64,000 nucleotides of DNA from Dendrocalamus latiflorus (GCA_017311315.1 CM029626.1:32802597-32866596), one strand, 5' to 3'. Shown: positions 42,389 through 54,881, numbered from the stretch's first letter. The notes: generated by a model not told the origin, from the sequence alone. Translations and numbers: made by a program.

Positions 42389-43110
42389 CGTCCAAATTCT
42401 CAAAATGCAATTCATCCATCTAGTATTTGATCAATCCTATTGATCCCATTATCGCCAACATCCCCCCAGAATTAATATTAGTTATTAGTATCGTAATCCA
42501 TCAATTACCTTTGTACCCCCTAATTCTCCAAAAATCATTTGAATCATCTATCTAACCTATCTATTCATTTAGGCTCCACCAATTTATTTCTCTCGGAACC
42601 CACACTAACGTCTCCCTTTTATAATCAATACGAATCCACTGACAACTTTATGAGGTTACCACAAACAGCCATCTTCTTTTCTTGCGACTCTATTTATTCT
42701 TCCTGACATTTTATTTTGTGAGAAGTATTATCATTATTTAAAAATTTAATACTTAGAAATTTCCTGAGACCTAGCAGTTTTGAACAAAAACATAATGTGT
42801 AAGGGAATGCAATAATAATAGTGATTCAGATTCTATCCACCATTACATGGTCTCTGCACCATATGCTATACCTTCAGCGTTATAGCCGCTTACAATATCA
42901 CTGGGACGACACCCAGGGCAACACAAATCAGGGCTTTCTACTGCCCTCCACTTTTCCATTCCCCTCCACACAAAGATTTTTGAAATATAACTATATCTAG
43001 TTAAGTTCCCATGTCTGCCCGTGACCGTGGGCACGGCTATTCGAATAGTTTTCTACTCTGCAAAGTTGGCACACTTTACCCACAAGAGACGGTTTACTCG
43101 TTGCCCCACA
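42389..43110 (-). repeat. LARD-2 3' LTR, segment 2
   Basis: Continues the LTR from the Tekay insertion to the CACTA insertion and contains the palindrome at 43037-43048. No gene: the 63-codon minus frame at 42843-43034 is a counterpart of other LTR frames that are broken elsewhere. Confidence 0.85.
43037..43048. other. conserved palindrome CTATTCGAATAG (LARD-2)
   Basis: Exact copy in the same block (GACCGTGGGCACGG before it). Confidence 0.7.
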
Positions 43111-44941
43111 CACTACTAGATTTCGGGTCTTTGGCCACGAAATGCATTGCAACGACACAAAATTAGTTGCTATAGGTACCTGTTATTGCAACCTATGTCC
43201 AAAATCATGGCAATATGCGCACATATTGCTACTTAAATATGGTGTTGCGATAGTCACCTTAATTCGTTGCAATAAGGTGATCTTTCGCCACTATTTAGAA
43301 AACGGTTGCAAGAAGTATAACTTTATTGCCATGATATTCCTGTGTTGCAATAATATTGATTTGCGTTGCATTAGTTATGGGGTATTGCCACAATATAGAA
43401 TTGCGTTGCAAATGGCTGACAATTTTGCCACGATCTTGTTGGGTAGTTATAGTTTTGGATTGCGTTGCAAAAGGATACTCTATACTGTGCATGAAACAAG
43501 TTTTTATGCCACACAATAAATTTGTTGCAAAATATGAAAAATTTTCGTGGCAATAGATCATTGTGGGCCAGGCATATTGTACGTGGCCGCCCAACACCGT
43601 ACGTCCATACCTAGTGTAACATCCTGAAAATTTGAATTTAAAAATTTAAAGCTCTTGAATTATTTTTGCAATATAATTTATTTGAATTTGGAGTTTATGG
43701 CATTTCTCTGAAAAATTTGGTTCAAGGTTCCAAAAGATAAAAAGAATCAAGAAGAAACAAACCTGTTTAAATAATAGAAAGATAAAACCTAAAATAAGAA
43801 TATGAAAAGATGATCCATAAAGGTAAGGGAGAATATTTGGTTTAACCATGAAATCTCATCTTTAAAAATAATGGAATAAATAGTAAGGGGTAACAAAATA
43901 AAAATGTTAACAAATATAAACATATGTATATATATGCATACAAACTATGCATAATATGAAAGTGGTATCTACAATATTAAAGCTAAAATAAATAAATAAA
44001 TAAATAAATACAGAAATTTAGGGGAGCAAGCAGGAGAGAAAATAAAATCTTTATTATTATAAAAAAGGAGTTGGTGGTTGGTCCGGCCTCTCCCACCCCT
44101 TCTCACAAAAAGCTATACCAATTGACATGTGGACCCCCACGGAATCCGTGCGCTCCCACCCCCCCCCCACACCGAATCCGTGCAATCCGCCGCTCCCCCA
44201 CCCCACAGACCGAATCTGTGCGGCTGCCTCCCCTCCACCTCCATCGCTCCTCCCCTCCGCCGTCGCGCTGCCCTCCTCCATCGCTTCTCCCCTCTGCCAC
44301 CGCGCTGCCCTCGCCTCTTCCCCTCCCTCCGCCGCCGCCGCCGCCGCCGCGCCGCCCTCGCCTCCTCCCCCCCACCTCCGTCGCTCCTCCCCTCCCTCCG
44401 CCGCCGCCGCGCCGCCCTCGCCTCCTCCCCTCCCTCCTCCGCCGCCGCGTCGCCCTCGCCTCCTCCCCTCCCTCCTCCGCCATCGCGCCGCCCTCGCCTC
44501 CTCCCCTCCCTCCTCCGCCGCTCCGCCCTCGCCTCCTCCTCCCCACCCCACGCCGCCGTCGCCTCCTCCACTCCCCATCTCCCCCCTCCCACCGTTCCGA
44601 TCCGCGCCCATCCCTCCTCACGCAACCGTCGCACCCGCACGCACCCCCCTCCTTGCGCAACCATTGCCTCCCTCCCCCCACCTCTTCCAGCAACCTCTCC
44701 TCGCATTGACCACATCGCATCAACCATCATCTCTGGAGTCATGGCCAGGTGAGAAACCATTCCTCGGCTTCTTCAGAATTTTCCTTCTTTATTTTTATCT
44801 TTGCCTTGTTCGTTCTATGGTTCTATACCTCCCTCCAAGAACCGATCTCGGAGTCCTCCCATCCGATCTTCCTCGTGCGTGCGTGCGGTGTTGTTTCTTG
44901 GTGATCAGTGCTGTAGTGGGATCCAGCCGGGAGTAGCTGCG

Positions 44942-45622
44942 ATGGTGAAGGACAGCGCGTACTACGACATCTTGGAGGTCAGCACTGATGCCTCCGTGGC
45001 CGATATCAAGAAGGCCTATTACCTCAAGGTGCGTCATCCTTCCGCGATCAAACGCTAATGGTATTTTTGTGCAATGTGCTCTCATTCCTTAATTCAACCA
45101 TGCTGGCGATGTTTGGGTTTCTATAGGCCAAGGTGGTGGGAACCATGATGCCGCGTGGAAGTTTCAGGTAGATTTTTCGCTTCTGTCGTATTGCGTTTTG
45201 TGTTTTTGTTTCCTGTTACATGATTTTGGCGTGCAGCGAGATAAGTGTGTTATGGCTGTAGAATCAATGTTCTAGGAGAGCAAATAGTGCAGGCAATGGT
45301 TTTTAGATGACATAACGAATGAGATGGTCACTCTGGTTATGCCTTCTATTTCTGATGATGTTTTATTTCGTAATAGAATTCTTTATATTGGGCGAGTTCC
45401 AGTAATGTGAAGGCTAAACTCTGTTATACATGATTGGGTAAAGAAAGATGTGTCTGATTGATGCACCCATTAATCCATTATCTTTATAGAGGGTTAACTC
45501 GCTACAAATACTGACTGATTAAATTGGTTACTTTTTCAAGGAACTAGGTGAGGCCTATCAAGTCCTAAGTGATCCTGAAAAAAGGATTCTTATGATAAGC
45601 ATGGAAAGGAAGGTCTTCCCCA
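44942..45622 (+). pseudogene. captured DnaJ (J-domain) gene fragment inside the CACTA
   Basis: The ATG at 44942 opens MVKDSAYYDILEVSTDAS, the standard start of a plant J-domain protein. Exon 1 is 44942-45028 (donor GTGCGT). Exon 2 is 45127-45167 (acceptor TTTCTATAG, donor GTAGAT) and is too short: the segment that should carry the HPD signature is absent. Exon 3 is 45541-45622 (ELGEAYQVLSDPEKR, donor GTAAGT), then shifts frame after EKR. Upstream 44080-44940 is CT/GC-rich and looks like a co-captured 5' region, including a possible upstream exon at ATGGCCAG (44741). Introns are kept, so capture was at DNA level. It cannot make a working co-chaperone. Confidence 0.85.
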
Positions 45623-47200
45623 GTAAGTCATAATTTTGTTTGTCTACTTGTATTGAAATATTAAGCTCCCAACACCTTTTTGCTATAACACAGAACTACC
45701 CAAGAAAAGATGACTGAGAGAGATTGAAAAGAAAAACTGAAAAGAGACAAACAAGAAATTAGGACATATTACAAAGCGATTAAGAGACTATACATGTGCA
45801 TATATGACAATTGCGACTATTAGATCACCTGCAAACAATTTTGGATGATCCTCTCGGCCACTTCGGTTTTTCTGTGAATGTTCCTCTTGGTGTTTGTTGA
45901 GATTTTGCAGTTGAATTGATGAAACAGAGGAAAGCATGCAAGATCAACTTTGTTATACAATATGCCATGCAGTTGGCTGAAAATACTGAATGTATGCATA
46001 TGTTTACATAGTATCTACGGCACATGCATCCTATCTATGAGTTTCCACCTTAGGTGTTCCCAGATGTTGATTAACCTATCCCTATGAGTTTGCTACTTTA
46101 AAAATGATAAGCACATAGGCGGGTAAAAAGTGATATCTTTTATGAATTTTCCTGCTACTTTATCTCAAGATTATGAACCCCTATACCATTGTTTTCGTAA
46201 CAGTAAGTGTTTTTACAAACATCCATTGCATTGGCTGACGCATGTTGTTGGCTTGTCACCGGATGAATTGTGCTCATTTTGCTTGCTACTATTACTATAT
46301 TTCGGATTATTTCTCAGGCTTTAAGCTTATGTTGCTTGATTACAAGGAGATTGTGACTTCCATTGTCTATTGATCACTATTGAGAACAGGTATGCTTTTC
46401 TTTGTCCATTGCAACAATTGTAAGTTGTTCTAAGAAGTACCGATGAAATTCTTGAGGCTTTCATCTATTTTACTGATTAGCAACAACTAAGAATAATTAA
46501 GGTGCAAGTCCTCATTTGGTGTTGATAGCGTTAAACTACGTAAGGAATAGGTGTCACTTGTTAGCCTTCCATTAGCTCAACTCAGCTAGCTCCGTTCTCA
46601 AGAAAAGTTTAAGGGGAGAAGTACTAGAAAAAAAATTGAGGAAAGAGGGTGCAACTGAACTGTAAATAAGTGAATATTATTACTACCATCTTAATACGTT
46701 AAATTGAGACGTGTTCAGCTCTTTTTTTATTCACCACAGATGGACTGTACCTGAAACAGAAACAATGCACCTTTTCTTTTCTTTCGTCATGCGCCTTGTT
46801 TCCTTGTCGGCATTTAGCTTGCTTTCTTGTAACGCCAAAATTCTTCAGCTGGTTGTTTACAAGGGCTAAATAAATTGGAGGCAGCCTTATTTCCTGTGAA
46901 TGCTTATCTTTGTGTTTTTGTGATTTTGCAGTTGAAGCATGCAAGATCAACGTCGTTTCACAAAATATAACAAAGTTGCCTGAAAATGCTGAATGTCATG
47001 GCGTTTCCTGTAAATACTGAATATTTGTAAACCTGTCGGCATTGAATATTTGTAAAATATATGTCATCGGATTCAATAGATGTGGTATCTATTTCCATCA
47101 GTGTCTCCTATCAATACGTTTCTTTTAAGATCTACATATAAGCCACTTTCGTTCTTGTATATTATGGATTTGATTTGCAGATATCCTCTCAATCATATTT
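45623..47200. other. CACTA interior, no gene recognised
   Basis: AT-rich, intron-like sequence, probably more of the captured DnaJ locus. Two blocks (45880-45990 and 46905-46985, with GAATGTTCCT.. or GAATGCTTAT.., TTTTGCAGTTGAA, AAGCATGCAAGATCAAC) resemble each other and may be duplicated intron/exon boundary sequence. No open frame with recognised homology. Confidence 0.45.
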
Positions 47201-47422
47201 CGTCGCAATAACTTTATGGCAATGAAATGCCTTCCATGGCAATAAAACATATTGCAACGAAATACCTCCCGTGGCAATTAAACCTGCTGCAACGAAACGA
47301 CTCCTGTAGCAATATATCCTGTTGCAACGAAATGCTCTCCGTGGCAATAGGGTCTATTGCCACGAACCATTGGCGTGGCAATAGAACCTATTACCACGCA
47401 ATATTTTCGTGGCAAATGATAC

Positions 47423-47667
47423 TGTTGTGGCTACAGACCAAACAGCGAGAGATGGTAGTGGAGAGTCGGGAGTGAATGATAGTAATGGCTTAGCCCCCTT
47501 CCATGGCCTGTGTTCCATACATATATAGATGGGGAGTGCTTTTACAATTATACCCTTACATCTGAGTATACCCTTCAGGGGCATCTATGTCATTGCACAT
47601 GGCCTATTCTGGGCCATACAACCCTCTACCAGGCCTGCTGGGTTTAGGTGGGGCCACCCCTACAACA
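47423..47667 (-). mobile_element. solo LTR of the Tat family (245 bp)
   Basis: TGTTGTGGCTAC...CCTACAACA with perfect TSD GATAC (47418-47422, 47668-47672), inserted in the CACTA subterminal region. It is the same LTR family as Tat-1 to Tat-3 and gives an independent measure of Tat LTR length. Confidence 0.93.
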
Positions 47668-47974
47668 GATACTTTTGCCACGATCAAACTTCGTGGCAAA
47701 AGAAGCTATTGCCACGGAGTCAGCCATGGCAATAGCCTATATCGCCACGACATCATTCGTTGCAACAACAAACAATTGCCACAACACATTGCATGGCAAT
47801 AACCATAGGTATTGCAACGAAACCACAATCCGTTGCACAATCTTTTAAGCACGCAAGTACTTGCCACGCTTGCCAACGGAAGTGATGTGTTGCAATAGGT
47901 ACATATTGCATCTATTTTGGCCCTATTGCAACGATTTCGCTCCGTTGTCCTAGACCTGAAAACTAGTAGTGACA

Positions 47975-48635
47975 CGATTCCATAGACGTGCAGCTGAGCC
48001 AACCATCACAGTAACCGTTCAAAGTACCTCGCCCCTTCCATCATCTCACCCTATGAGCCATTCCCACTTGCGGTGGGTCTCATACGTTGTGCGGGATGTT
48101 CTCCTTCTGAACGCCTAGCAACTGACTACTCACACTGCTATCACGCCACAACAGAACCTCACCCTCTGCGGATGTCCCATTCAACCCGCCACACAGACAG
48201 CCACTTGCACTACCTCAACTCCTCCACTGATGATGATGATTTTCAAGGTCCGGTAAATCTACTAAGCCAAGTTGTACTTTACAGACTTGTGGTTGTACTT
48301 GTTTTACACAGGAGGTCATGACAAGATTTGGTCCTTAGAGTTATCTGGGTGGTTCTACCACAAACCACACTCTCGTGCACACCTGCACCATACCCCCGAT
48401 CCATCTGCCCAGATAAGTAAGCAATTTGAGGTTTTTGGGAGCATAAAATAATCATAGCCAACATATACCAGTCATTACCACCATGACTACCCAACCAAAT
48501 TTTCTCATGATTAAAAAGTGATGCTTGGGAGTTCTTGTGCCCATGAGTATCTTAGCAACACTAAGCATGGCATATAATTACAGACTTATTTTCGAAAGGT
48601 TACTATTATAATTTTTCCTAGGGCGACAAGGTTCT
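47975..48635 (-). repeat. LARD-2 3' LTR, segment 3
   Basis: Between the CACTA and Tat-1. Counterpart of 8640-9235 in LARD-1. A 71-codon minus frame (48279-48494) resembles part of the LARD-1 frame at 8669-8962, but an extra T upstream breaks the frame; no gene called. Confidence 0.85.
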
Positions 48636-48871
48636 TGTTGTAGGGGTGGCCCCCACTTAAGCCCAGTAGGCCTGTTAGGTCTGAAATAGGACATGTGTAA
48701 TGACATAAGAGCCCCCGAGGGGAATAGTCATGTGTAAGGGTACAACTGTACAAGCACTCCCCATGTGAATATATATATATGTGGCATAGGCCACGGGGGA
48801 AGGCAGAAGCCATTCATTTATCCAACTCTCCACTACTACACTCTCTCTCTGTTTGGTCTGTAACCACAACA
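48636..48871 (+). repeat. Tat-1 5' LTR (236 bp)
   Basis: TGTTGTAGGGGTGGCC...TAACCACAACA. An AT run (ATATATATATATG near 48772) may serve as a TATA-like element. Confidence 0.93.
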
Positions 48872-48873
48872 GT

Positions 48874-48890
48874 TGGCGCCGTCCGTGGGG
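48874..48890 (+). other. Tat-1 primer binding site
   Basis: TGGCGCCGTCCGTGGGG, 2 bases after the LTR. It is the typical position and style for Tat elements and differs from the initiator-Met site of Tekay/LARD; I do not assign the tRNA. Confidence 0.75.
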
Positions 48891-48977
48891 AGGACAAGAG
48901 TAAGCCTCCAGATCTGAAGGAGGACGGCACCAAAGAAAGCTTCACCGTCGGCGGCGAAGAAGAAGAAGGCAGAGACG

Positions 48978-51590
48978 GTGAAGTCTCGCGTCAGCGCAAG
49001 GGCTTCAGCTTTAGCAGCCGTAGGTACGAGCAGTGGTGTAGGCGCGATGACCAACCCCGCCACCGACGCGACGACCAACCCAGCCACCGACGCGACGACC
49101 GACCCCACCAGCACCACCCCGACGACCAACCCCGGCGATGGCAACGTAGGCGCATCCGTTTCTCCACCCAGCGCAGAAGCGGTGAACGGCCCCAGCGGCG
49201 ACGTGAACCTTGTCGCTGGCTCTAGGGCCCTCTGCGACAACGCGGCGGGCAACCTGGGCGCGCAGGCCGTGACCACCGCCGTACCGGTAGCGCCGCCAAG
49301 CGCACCGATGGCCCCATCCACGCCCGCGGTGGAGGCCGCCCTGCTGGCGGCCCTTAGCGTGTTTCAGCGGGAGTTAACAGACCTCCGCGGAGCTGTGCGG
49401 GACATGCAAGAGGCTCGGAGCCAACCCCCCTCCCCGGCGGTGGCGTCCGAACCCCCTACGCCTAGTCGCGTCCCATCGCGGTGAATAGATCCGAAGTCCC
49501 CGCTCTCCGCGAGCCTGCAGCAGGCGGCTTGGCCCGCGGGCTTCAAGTTCCCGAACGTCATCGAGGCCTACAAGGGCGACTCTGACCCGCGAGGCTTCGT
49601 ACGCGTGTACGAGACCGCTATCGAAGCCGCTGGCGGAGACGATACCACGAAAGCAAGAGGGCTCCCCCTCGCGTTACAAGGCGTGGCGCTGTCCTGGTTC
49701 TTCTCCATCGCACCACAGTCCATCTACACGTGGGAACAGATCCGCGGTCAACTCTACAGCAACTTCCAGGGAAACTACGTCGAGCGTATCGACGCGGACC
49801 AGCTCTTCGCAGTCAAGCAAAAACCTGACGAAAGGCTCCGGGAGTACTTCAAGCGCTTCGCGAAAGTGTGTTGCCAGGTCAAGGACGTTAACGAAACGAC
49901 CGTCATCAACGCAGCCACACAAGGTCTCTGCCCGGGACCACTCGCTGAATATAACGCGCGGAAGCCGCTCAAGTCGAAGGCAGAGCTCTTCGACAAAGTG
50001 GAAGCGTACGCTCGAGCCGAAGAGGACGTACGGAGGCGCCGCGGCAACAACTCCAATGCCAGGCAATCAGAGGGCTCGTCACAAAGAAGTAGCGCAAGAG
50101 ACAACCCGAGGACGGACCGCAAGGAAGTGGCCGCAGGCAACATTCGTAAGCCCGTCGATGACAGGGAGCATCAAACCTCACCAGGCGACAGGCGTAAGCC
50201 CTGGCGCAACCAGCGGAGACCCCAAAAGGCCCACCACATCTTGGCTGCGCAGGGCATTCCCCGAGGGGCCGTATCAACCTCGCACGTCGCAGGAGGACGC
50301 AAAGGAGGCGGCGATGCCAAGCCGCGCGCGGAGCAGGAAATCCTAGAATACGGTAGATGGTGCGAAGTGCACGGCTACGGGGGCCATTTCACGCGGGCAT
50401 GCACCGAAGTCGCGGCATTACGACAGGCGGCGGCCCATATACAGACTTCGAAGACATTGACCCCCATAACAGCCCGAGTACAGCATAGGCAAGGCGGTCC
50501 CTCCCGTGCTGGGTCCCCCGGAGAGACCCAATACCGCGGCATTAATGTCATCGAGGGAGGCTCTTCGTCGAGCGCTTCCTCGGCACAACTACCTCAGCGG
50601 GCGTCCCCTTGCAGCATCACCTTCACGTCAGCCGATGCCCAGGGTGTAGAATTCCCCCATCAAGATCCCTTGGTCATCCAGGCCGACATTGCGGGATGCG
50701 ACATCAGGCGTATTCTCATTGACGGAGGGAGCTCCGCCAACATTTTGTTCACAGAGGCCCTTGATCGTATGGGAATACCTCGGAGCCTATTAAAAGCTTC
50801 AGAAGCCCCCCTTCAAGGCCTCGGAGGGCAACCTCAAGGCTCTTGGTCAGGTCTGCCTCCAAGTCTCCTTGTGCCAGGCCGACAACGCCATGACCGAAGA
50901 GGTCGTCTTCGACGTCGTGGACATCTCATATCCGTACAACGCCATACTGGGCCGGCCCGCCATCAACTCTTTCGAAACCGTCCCACACTTCGCATTCCTA
51001 TGCATGAAGCTTCCAGGGCGGTGGGGCGTTATCACCATCTTCGGCGATCAGGATATGGCTCAGAGCATCGAAACCGAAGCTGGACGCTTGTACTGCAAGG
51101 TGCACGCCTTCAACAAATACCGGGCGGACACGCTATCCGCCCCGGGTTGGACACCTAAGCCCCACCCGGAGGGCGGAGTGAAGAGGGTGCCACTCCAAGC
51201 AGAAGGGCAGTTCGTATCCATAGGCGAAGACCTCCCTCCGGAAGTAGAGCAAGACTTGCTCCGAGTCCTCCAGGACAACATAGACGTCTTCGCATGGTCC
51301 CCGGAGGATATCAAAGGAGTGGATCGCGCCCTCATCGAACATAACCTCGCGATCTGCCCTGACGCCAAGCCCGTCAAGCAGAAACTTCGCCGTATGTCTG
51401 CGGACCGGCAGCAAGCGGCTAAGGTGGAGGTGGCAAAGCTCCTTCGAGCGGGGGTTATCCGCGATGTCCAACATCTGGACTGGCTTGCCAACCCGGTGTT
51501 GGTTAAAAAGGCCAGCGGCGCCTGGCGCATGTGCATCGACTTCACCGCCCTTAACAACGCATGCCCGAAGGACGATAACCCTAAACCCTA
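48978..51590 (+). pseudogene. Tat-1 gag-protease and start of RT, broken
   Basis: Blocks as in Tat-2: TPAVEAALLAALSVFQREL, then TGA at 49482-49484 at the R-V-D-P position, YETAIEAAGGDDTTKARG, ADQLFAVKQKPDERLREYF, knuckle CEVHGYGGHFTRAC, INVIEGGSSSS, DGGSSANILF (protease). A frameshift near 50835 precedes VVFDVVDISYPYNAILGRPA, and the RT starts (MCIDFTALNNACPKD). RT stops at 51578, where telomere-type repeats begin; about two thirds of pol is missing. Confidence 0.87.
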
Positions 51591-51613
51591 AACCCTAAAC
51601 CCTAAACCCTAAA
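51579..51613 (+). repeat. five telomere-type CCCTAAA repeats at the pol breakpoint
   Basis: Exactly (CCCTAAA)5, the plant telomere unit in C-strand sense, placed between truncated RT and array A. It is the only such run in the window. Confidence 0.95.
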
Positions 51614-51725
51614 CTTCGAAGGGTAGGGGACGGAGCGCTACGCGTCTACCTCGACTAGGCGCTAGCTCCGCTGCCACCACTTCGAAGGGTAGGGGACGGA
51701 GCGCTCGCGCGTCTACCGCGACTAG
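51614..51725. repeat. array A remnant in Tat-1 (about 1.6 units)
   Basis: CTTCGAAGGGTAGGGGACGG occurs twice, the reverse complement of array A units, next to the 3' end of the antisense gene. The same junction sequence (GTCTGGGGTCCGAGGCGCAA) follows as in Tat-4. Confidence 0.9.
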
Positions 51726-51937
51726 TCTGGGGTCCGAGGCGCAAAGTGTTTGCAAGCCCGTTTGCTGATACCCGAACGTGGGGCGACACAATACCCGCGC
51801 CTTACACGACCCCCCAGCTTGCAGCATATTACATAACAACAAGTGCATGGGAGAATTATCGCTTGGCCCGAGCAAGACAGTTACATTACAAAAGCAGACA
51901 CACGCATGGCATGGAACACGCCAAAACCTGGCTATTC

Positions 51938-54881
51938 CTATGAGTCCGCGCCATCTTCGCCGCAACGAGCGCCCGCGTCGCCTGCGCTGCGCCGAGGCAC
52001 CTCTTCGAGCCAGCGAAGCACGTCCCCCTCGTTCCGCAGCGTCCGTCGTAAAGCAACCGCGGCGGCGCCCTCCCCGACATAATTCCAAATTCGGTCATGG
52101 AAGTTTCGGGTCACGGGCTCGGCGGCACGAACGGCATCAGATATCACCCCGGGCTGGGTAGGCAAGTCGAGCTGGGGGTTCGCCAGCTCATTGACATGCT
52201 CGCAACCACCAGCGTGCAGTAGGCGAGGGCAAGCCCAGCACTCATATAGCCGCAGCAGTGGGTGCCGAAAGCCTTGGCGCCAGGGAGGGCGACACTCGAG
52301 CCCTCTTCGATTCACCCAAGCGTCTCCATCAGGTCTTGGCGGCCATGAGTGGCATCCTCCACATGCACACAAAGCCCCCGGAGGGCCCGCTCCAAAGACT
52401 CCATCGCATTCCACGCGGAGGAGCATGCGTTATCCCAGGTTAGTGTCTTCTCCACAACAGAGGCGGTAAGATGTCCCTTTTCCGCCTCTAGCGCGGAGAT
52501 TCGCTGAATAAGGGCGGTCCGCTCCTCCGTCGCGGCGCGCTGGGCCTCCTCCATCGCAAGTTGTGCGGCCACTGCCGCGTTCTTCGCGTTCCTGCCCACC
52601 AGCTGCGCGTCGTCAATAGCCTCGTCCCGCTCCACCATCAGCACTCGAATGACCTCGTCCTTGGTGGCGTTGGCGTCGTGCGCGACGCGCAGCTGGTCCT
52701 CCAGTACCCTCCGCTCACGAGCGCGAGTCTCTTCAAGGGCTTTGCTAATTGCAAGCGTCTACACGAAGTATAACAAGGGTTACCTATCAAGTATGCAAGG
52801 GGTATGTAGCGAGAACGGAGACCATTACCCTCATCTCGGAGGCCCCCAGCGTGAGTGCCAAAAGGTCGCCCCCGCAGGAGTGCAGCGCCTGTCGATCTAG
52901 GCGGGCGCCAGCATACTCTGCCACCTCGTTCCAGGCGTGAAGCGCCTCCCACCGAGGTACGAAGTCGGAGACGTCAGGCCCTAGAGCCCCTGCCCCAGTG
53001 CCTTCCGCAGCAGTTGGGGCACACACAGTCCCCGGCTCAATTAGGCCGGCGACATCGCGGGGCCCCCCATTGCTCAATTCTTGCCCTCGTTTGGGAGACC
53101 CTGTCTCGCCTGGCGTCGACGGAATAAGCGAGCAAATCGGGGAGTGTTTCGCGAAGTCGCGCGACAAAAATGAACTACGCCTACCTCCGGTCCCCTCTAC
53201 TGTGGCCTCCACCTGGGTCATGAGCTCCTCGCTGGCCTGAGGCGCGACAACCCTCCCGGCTTCAGGAGCACCCCCGCTAGCCGTCAGGGCCCGCAGTCAC
53301 TTGACCCGCCACACCGAACCGGCCCCTAGAAGATGGCGGCGACTGCACCCGAGGCCGTTTTGCCTTCGGAGTCGTAGGTGAAGCCTCCATGGCTACTTGG
53401 GCAGCCACGGAAGCGGCCGTCAACGACAACGCGGCGGTTGCCGCTGGAGGTGACGAGGTGTCATCTTCAAGAACGGCGAGGCGCATGCTCGTCGCCTTGC
53501 CACCATATACGGCCTCGTCGGGAGTAACGCGGCCCCCGGAACCGGTCGATCTGAGCCCAGCGCCCGTCTCGCCCCCCATCCTCACGTTCTCGACCGGCGG
53601 CACGGCCGGCGAACTAACGGCGATGACCTCCAACTGGACCCCGCTCCGAGAAGATGGCGCTACCACCGTCGCACCGCTCGGCGACTCCGCAGGCACTAGG
53701 CGCTCCAGAACGGGGATTTCCAAGACCTCGCACACCCGATTAATCCGCCCCTGCTTCGCCAAGGAAGTTGCGGACTCACGGGCCTTGTGCTCCTTTGCCG
53801 TGTACGGCCCAAGTATCGTAGCTACTACGCACTCCGCATCTTCTAACCGGCGTACTGCATGCACAAGCGAGTGTCATACCTAAGGGTTTGCAACCACCCA
53901 TGTGGTACTTGGCATATCGCAGGGATACTTACAGGGCGCGGAGGGCCCATGAAGCGAAGACACCCCCGGGTGGATGCCGTCCTTCCGATCGGGCCCTCGC
54001 CGCTCGTACTTCCAGGTACAGGAAAGCGGGGATATCCCGTACATGGTGAACTCCTCCGCAAGGTCACGCATGTTGAACTGGAGTGCGACCCCAGCAAGTC
54101 TTCGCGCCTGCTGCTTGTCGCTAGGCCGAGGCATCACATTCGGATAGCGGTCGAATGATATCGGCTCTCCATGGCTCTGGAGGCCGCTCGTGCTCGTCAC
54201 GGTGTAGAAGAACCACCGCCGTGTCCAGCCGGCCTCCCACTTTTCCCGCGTAGCCAACGCGGGAAACAGGTGCGAGCACTCCGGCCTCAGCATGAAGTCC
54301 ACGCCGTCGAAGTTCGAGTAAGCCCCCCCTTCCACTCTCCTCGGTTGGCACCGTGCGTCGTGCAAGATGGTGAACAACTCGGCGCGTGGACGGGTACCCT
54401 CCGTCCGCATCGCCCAAGTGAAGATGGCCAACCGAACGATCGCGGTCAGAGTCAGCTGTGCCAGCTCCAACCCATACGCTCGTAGCACTTCGCGAACAAA
54501 GTGTGTCGCAGGGATTCGGAGCCCAGCGTCGAAGAATGCCACGAAGACGATCGCCTCCGACTCTCCCGGGTTCGGCTCCGTTTCATCAGGCCTGGGCAGG
54601 CGAGCCCCGGCGCGCTCCTCCAGCTTCTTCTCCTGAAGAAGGGTTCGGAGGGTCTCCTCCGTGACGTGGCTCCGCCCCAGCACACGGGAGCAGCGACCTT
54701 TGGACCTTTTCACGGCATCCCAGCGCTGGGTAGTTTGCTTCCTGTCGAGCGGAACCAGGCGGTACTCCGCCGGTGGTGGCATCAGGCAGCACTGGCTCGA
54801 CGAGGCACTCTCGCTAAGGCGATGCGCAGGGTCGTCAAGGGCGGCACCCGTGTTAGCTGGGAGGTCATCGCGCGCAGCCAT
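51938..54881 (-). pseudogene. antisense gene of Tat-1 (same family as 17024-19971)
   Basis: ATG at 54881 (MAARDDLPANTG). Exon 1 54881-53933 is open and encodes AIVFVAFFDAGLRIP, EVLRAYGLELAQLT, FTWAMRTEG, GWTRRWFFYTV, DLAEEFTMYG. The intron at 53932-53855 (T|GTAAGT...CATGCAG) is in the same place and phase as in Tat-2. Exon 2 53854-52829 has a frame change near 53270 and a possible 75-bp intron (53184-53110). The intron at 52828-52759 ends CGTGTAG. The last exon 52758-51938 has the coiled coil, a TGA after METLG (52312-52314) and then, in another frame, the NELANPQLD tail. It is broken now, but homology across all blocks to Tat-2 implies an ancestral protein of roughly 800 residues. Confidence 0.75.
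53933..54881 (-). CDS. Tat-1 antisense gene, exon 1
   Basis: 316 codons plus one base, open from the ATG conserved with Tat-2 to the donor GTAAGT at 53932. The frame extends upstream of this ATG to 55232, but that part crosses the TATA box and promoter and is not conserved as protein in Tat-2. Confidence 0.8.

Larger units (their letters stand above)
43111..47971. mobile_element. non-autonomous CACTA (En/Spm) transposon
   Basis: Ends CACTACTAGA (43111) and CTAGTAGTG (47971), flanked by a 3-bp TSD ACA (43108-43110, 47972-47974). Removing it restores the LARD LTR sequence TTGCCCCACACGATTCC. Both ends carry many short subterminal motifs (TTGCAACGA, CGTGGCAAT and reverse complements; 43125-43560 and 47200-47945), the known pattern of transposase-binding repeats. 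No TNP1/TNP2-like frame was seen. The interior carries a DnaJ gene fragment and a nested Tat solo LTR. Confidence 0.92.

Noticed and set aside
44057..44760. Six long frames in the CT-rich region of the CACTA
   Set aside because: Simple-sequence (CCTCCG-type) stretch, probably the 5' region captured with DnaJ; the frames are Pro/Arg or Gly/Arg-Glu artefacts.
44942..45058. DnaJ as a working host gene
   Set aside because: It lies between CACTA ends with a TSD, exon 2 lacks the HPD region and exon 3 shifts frame.
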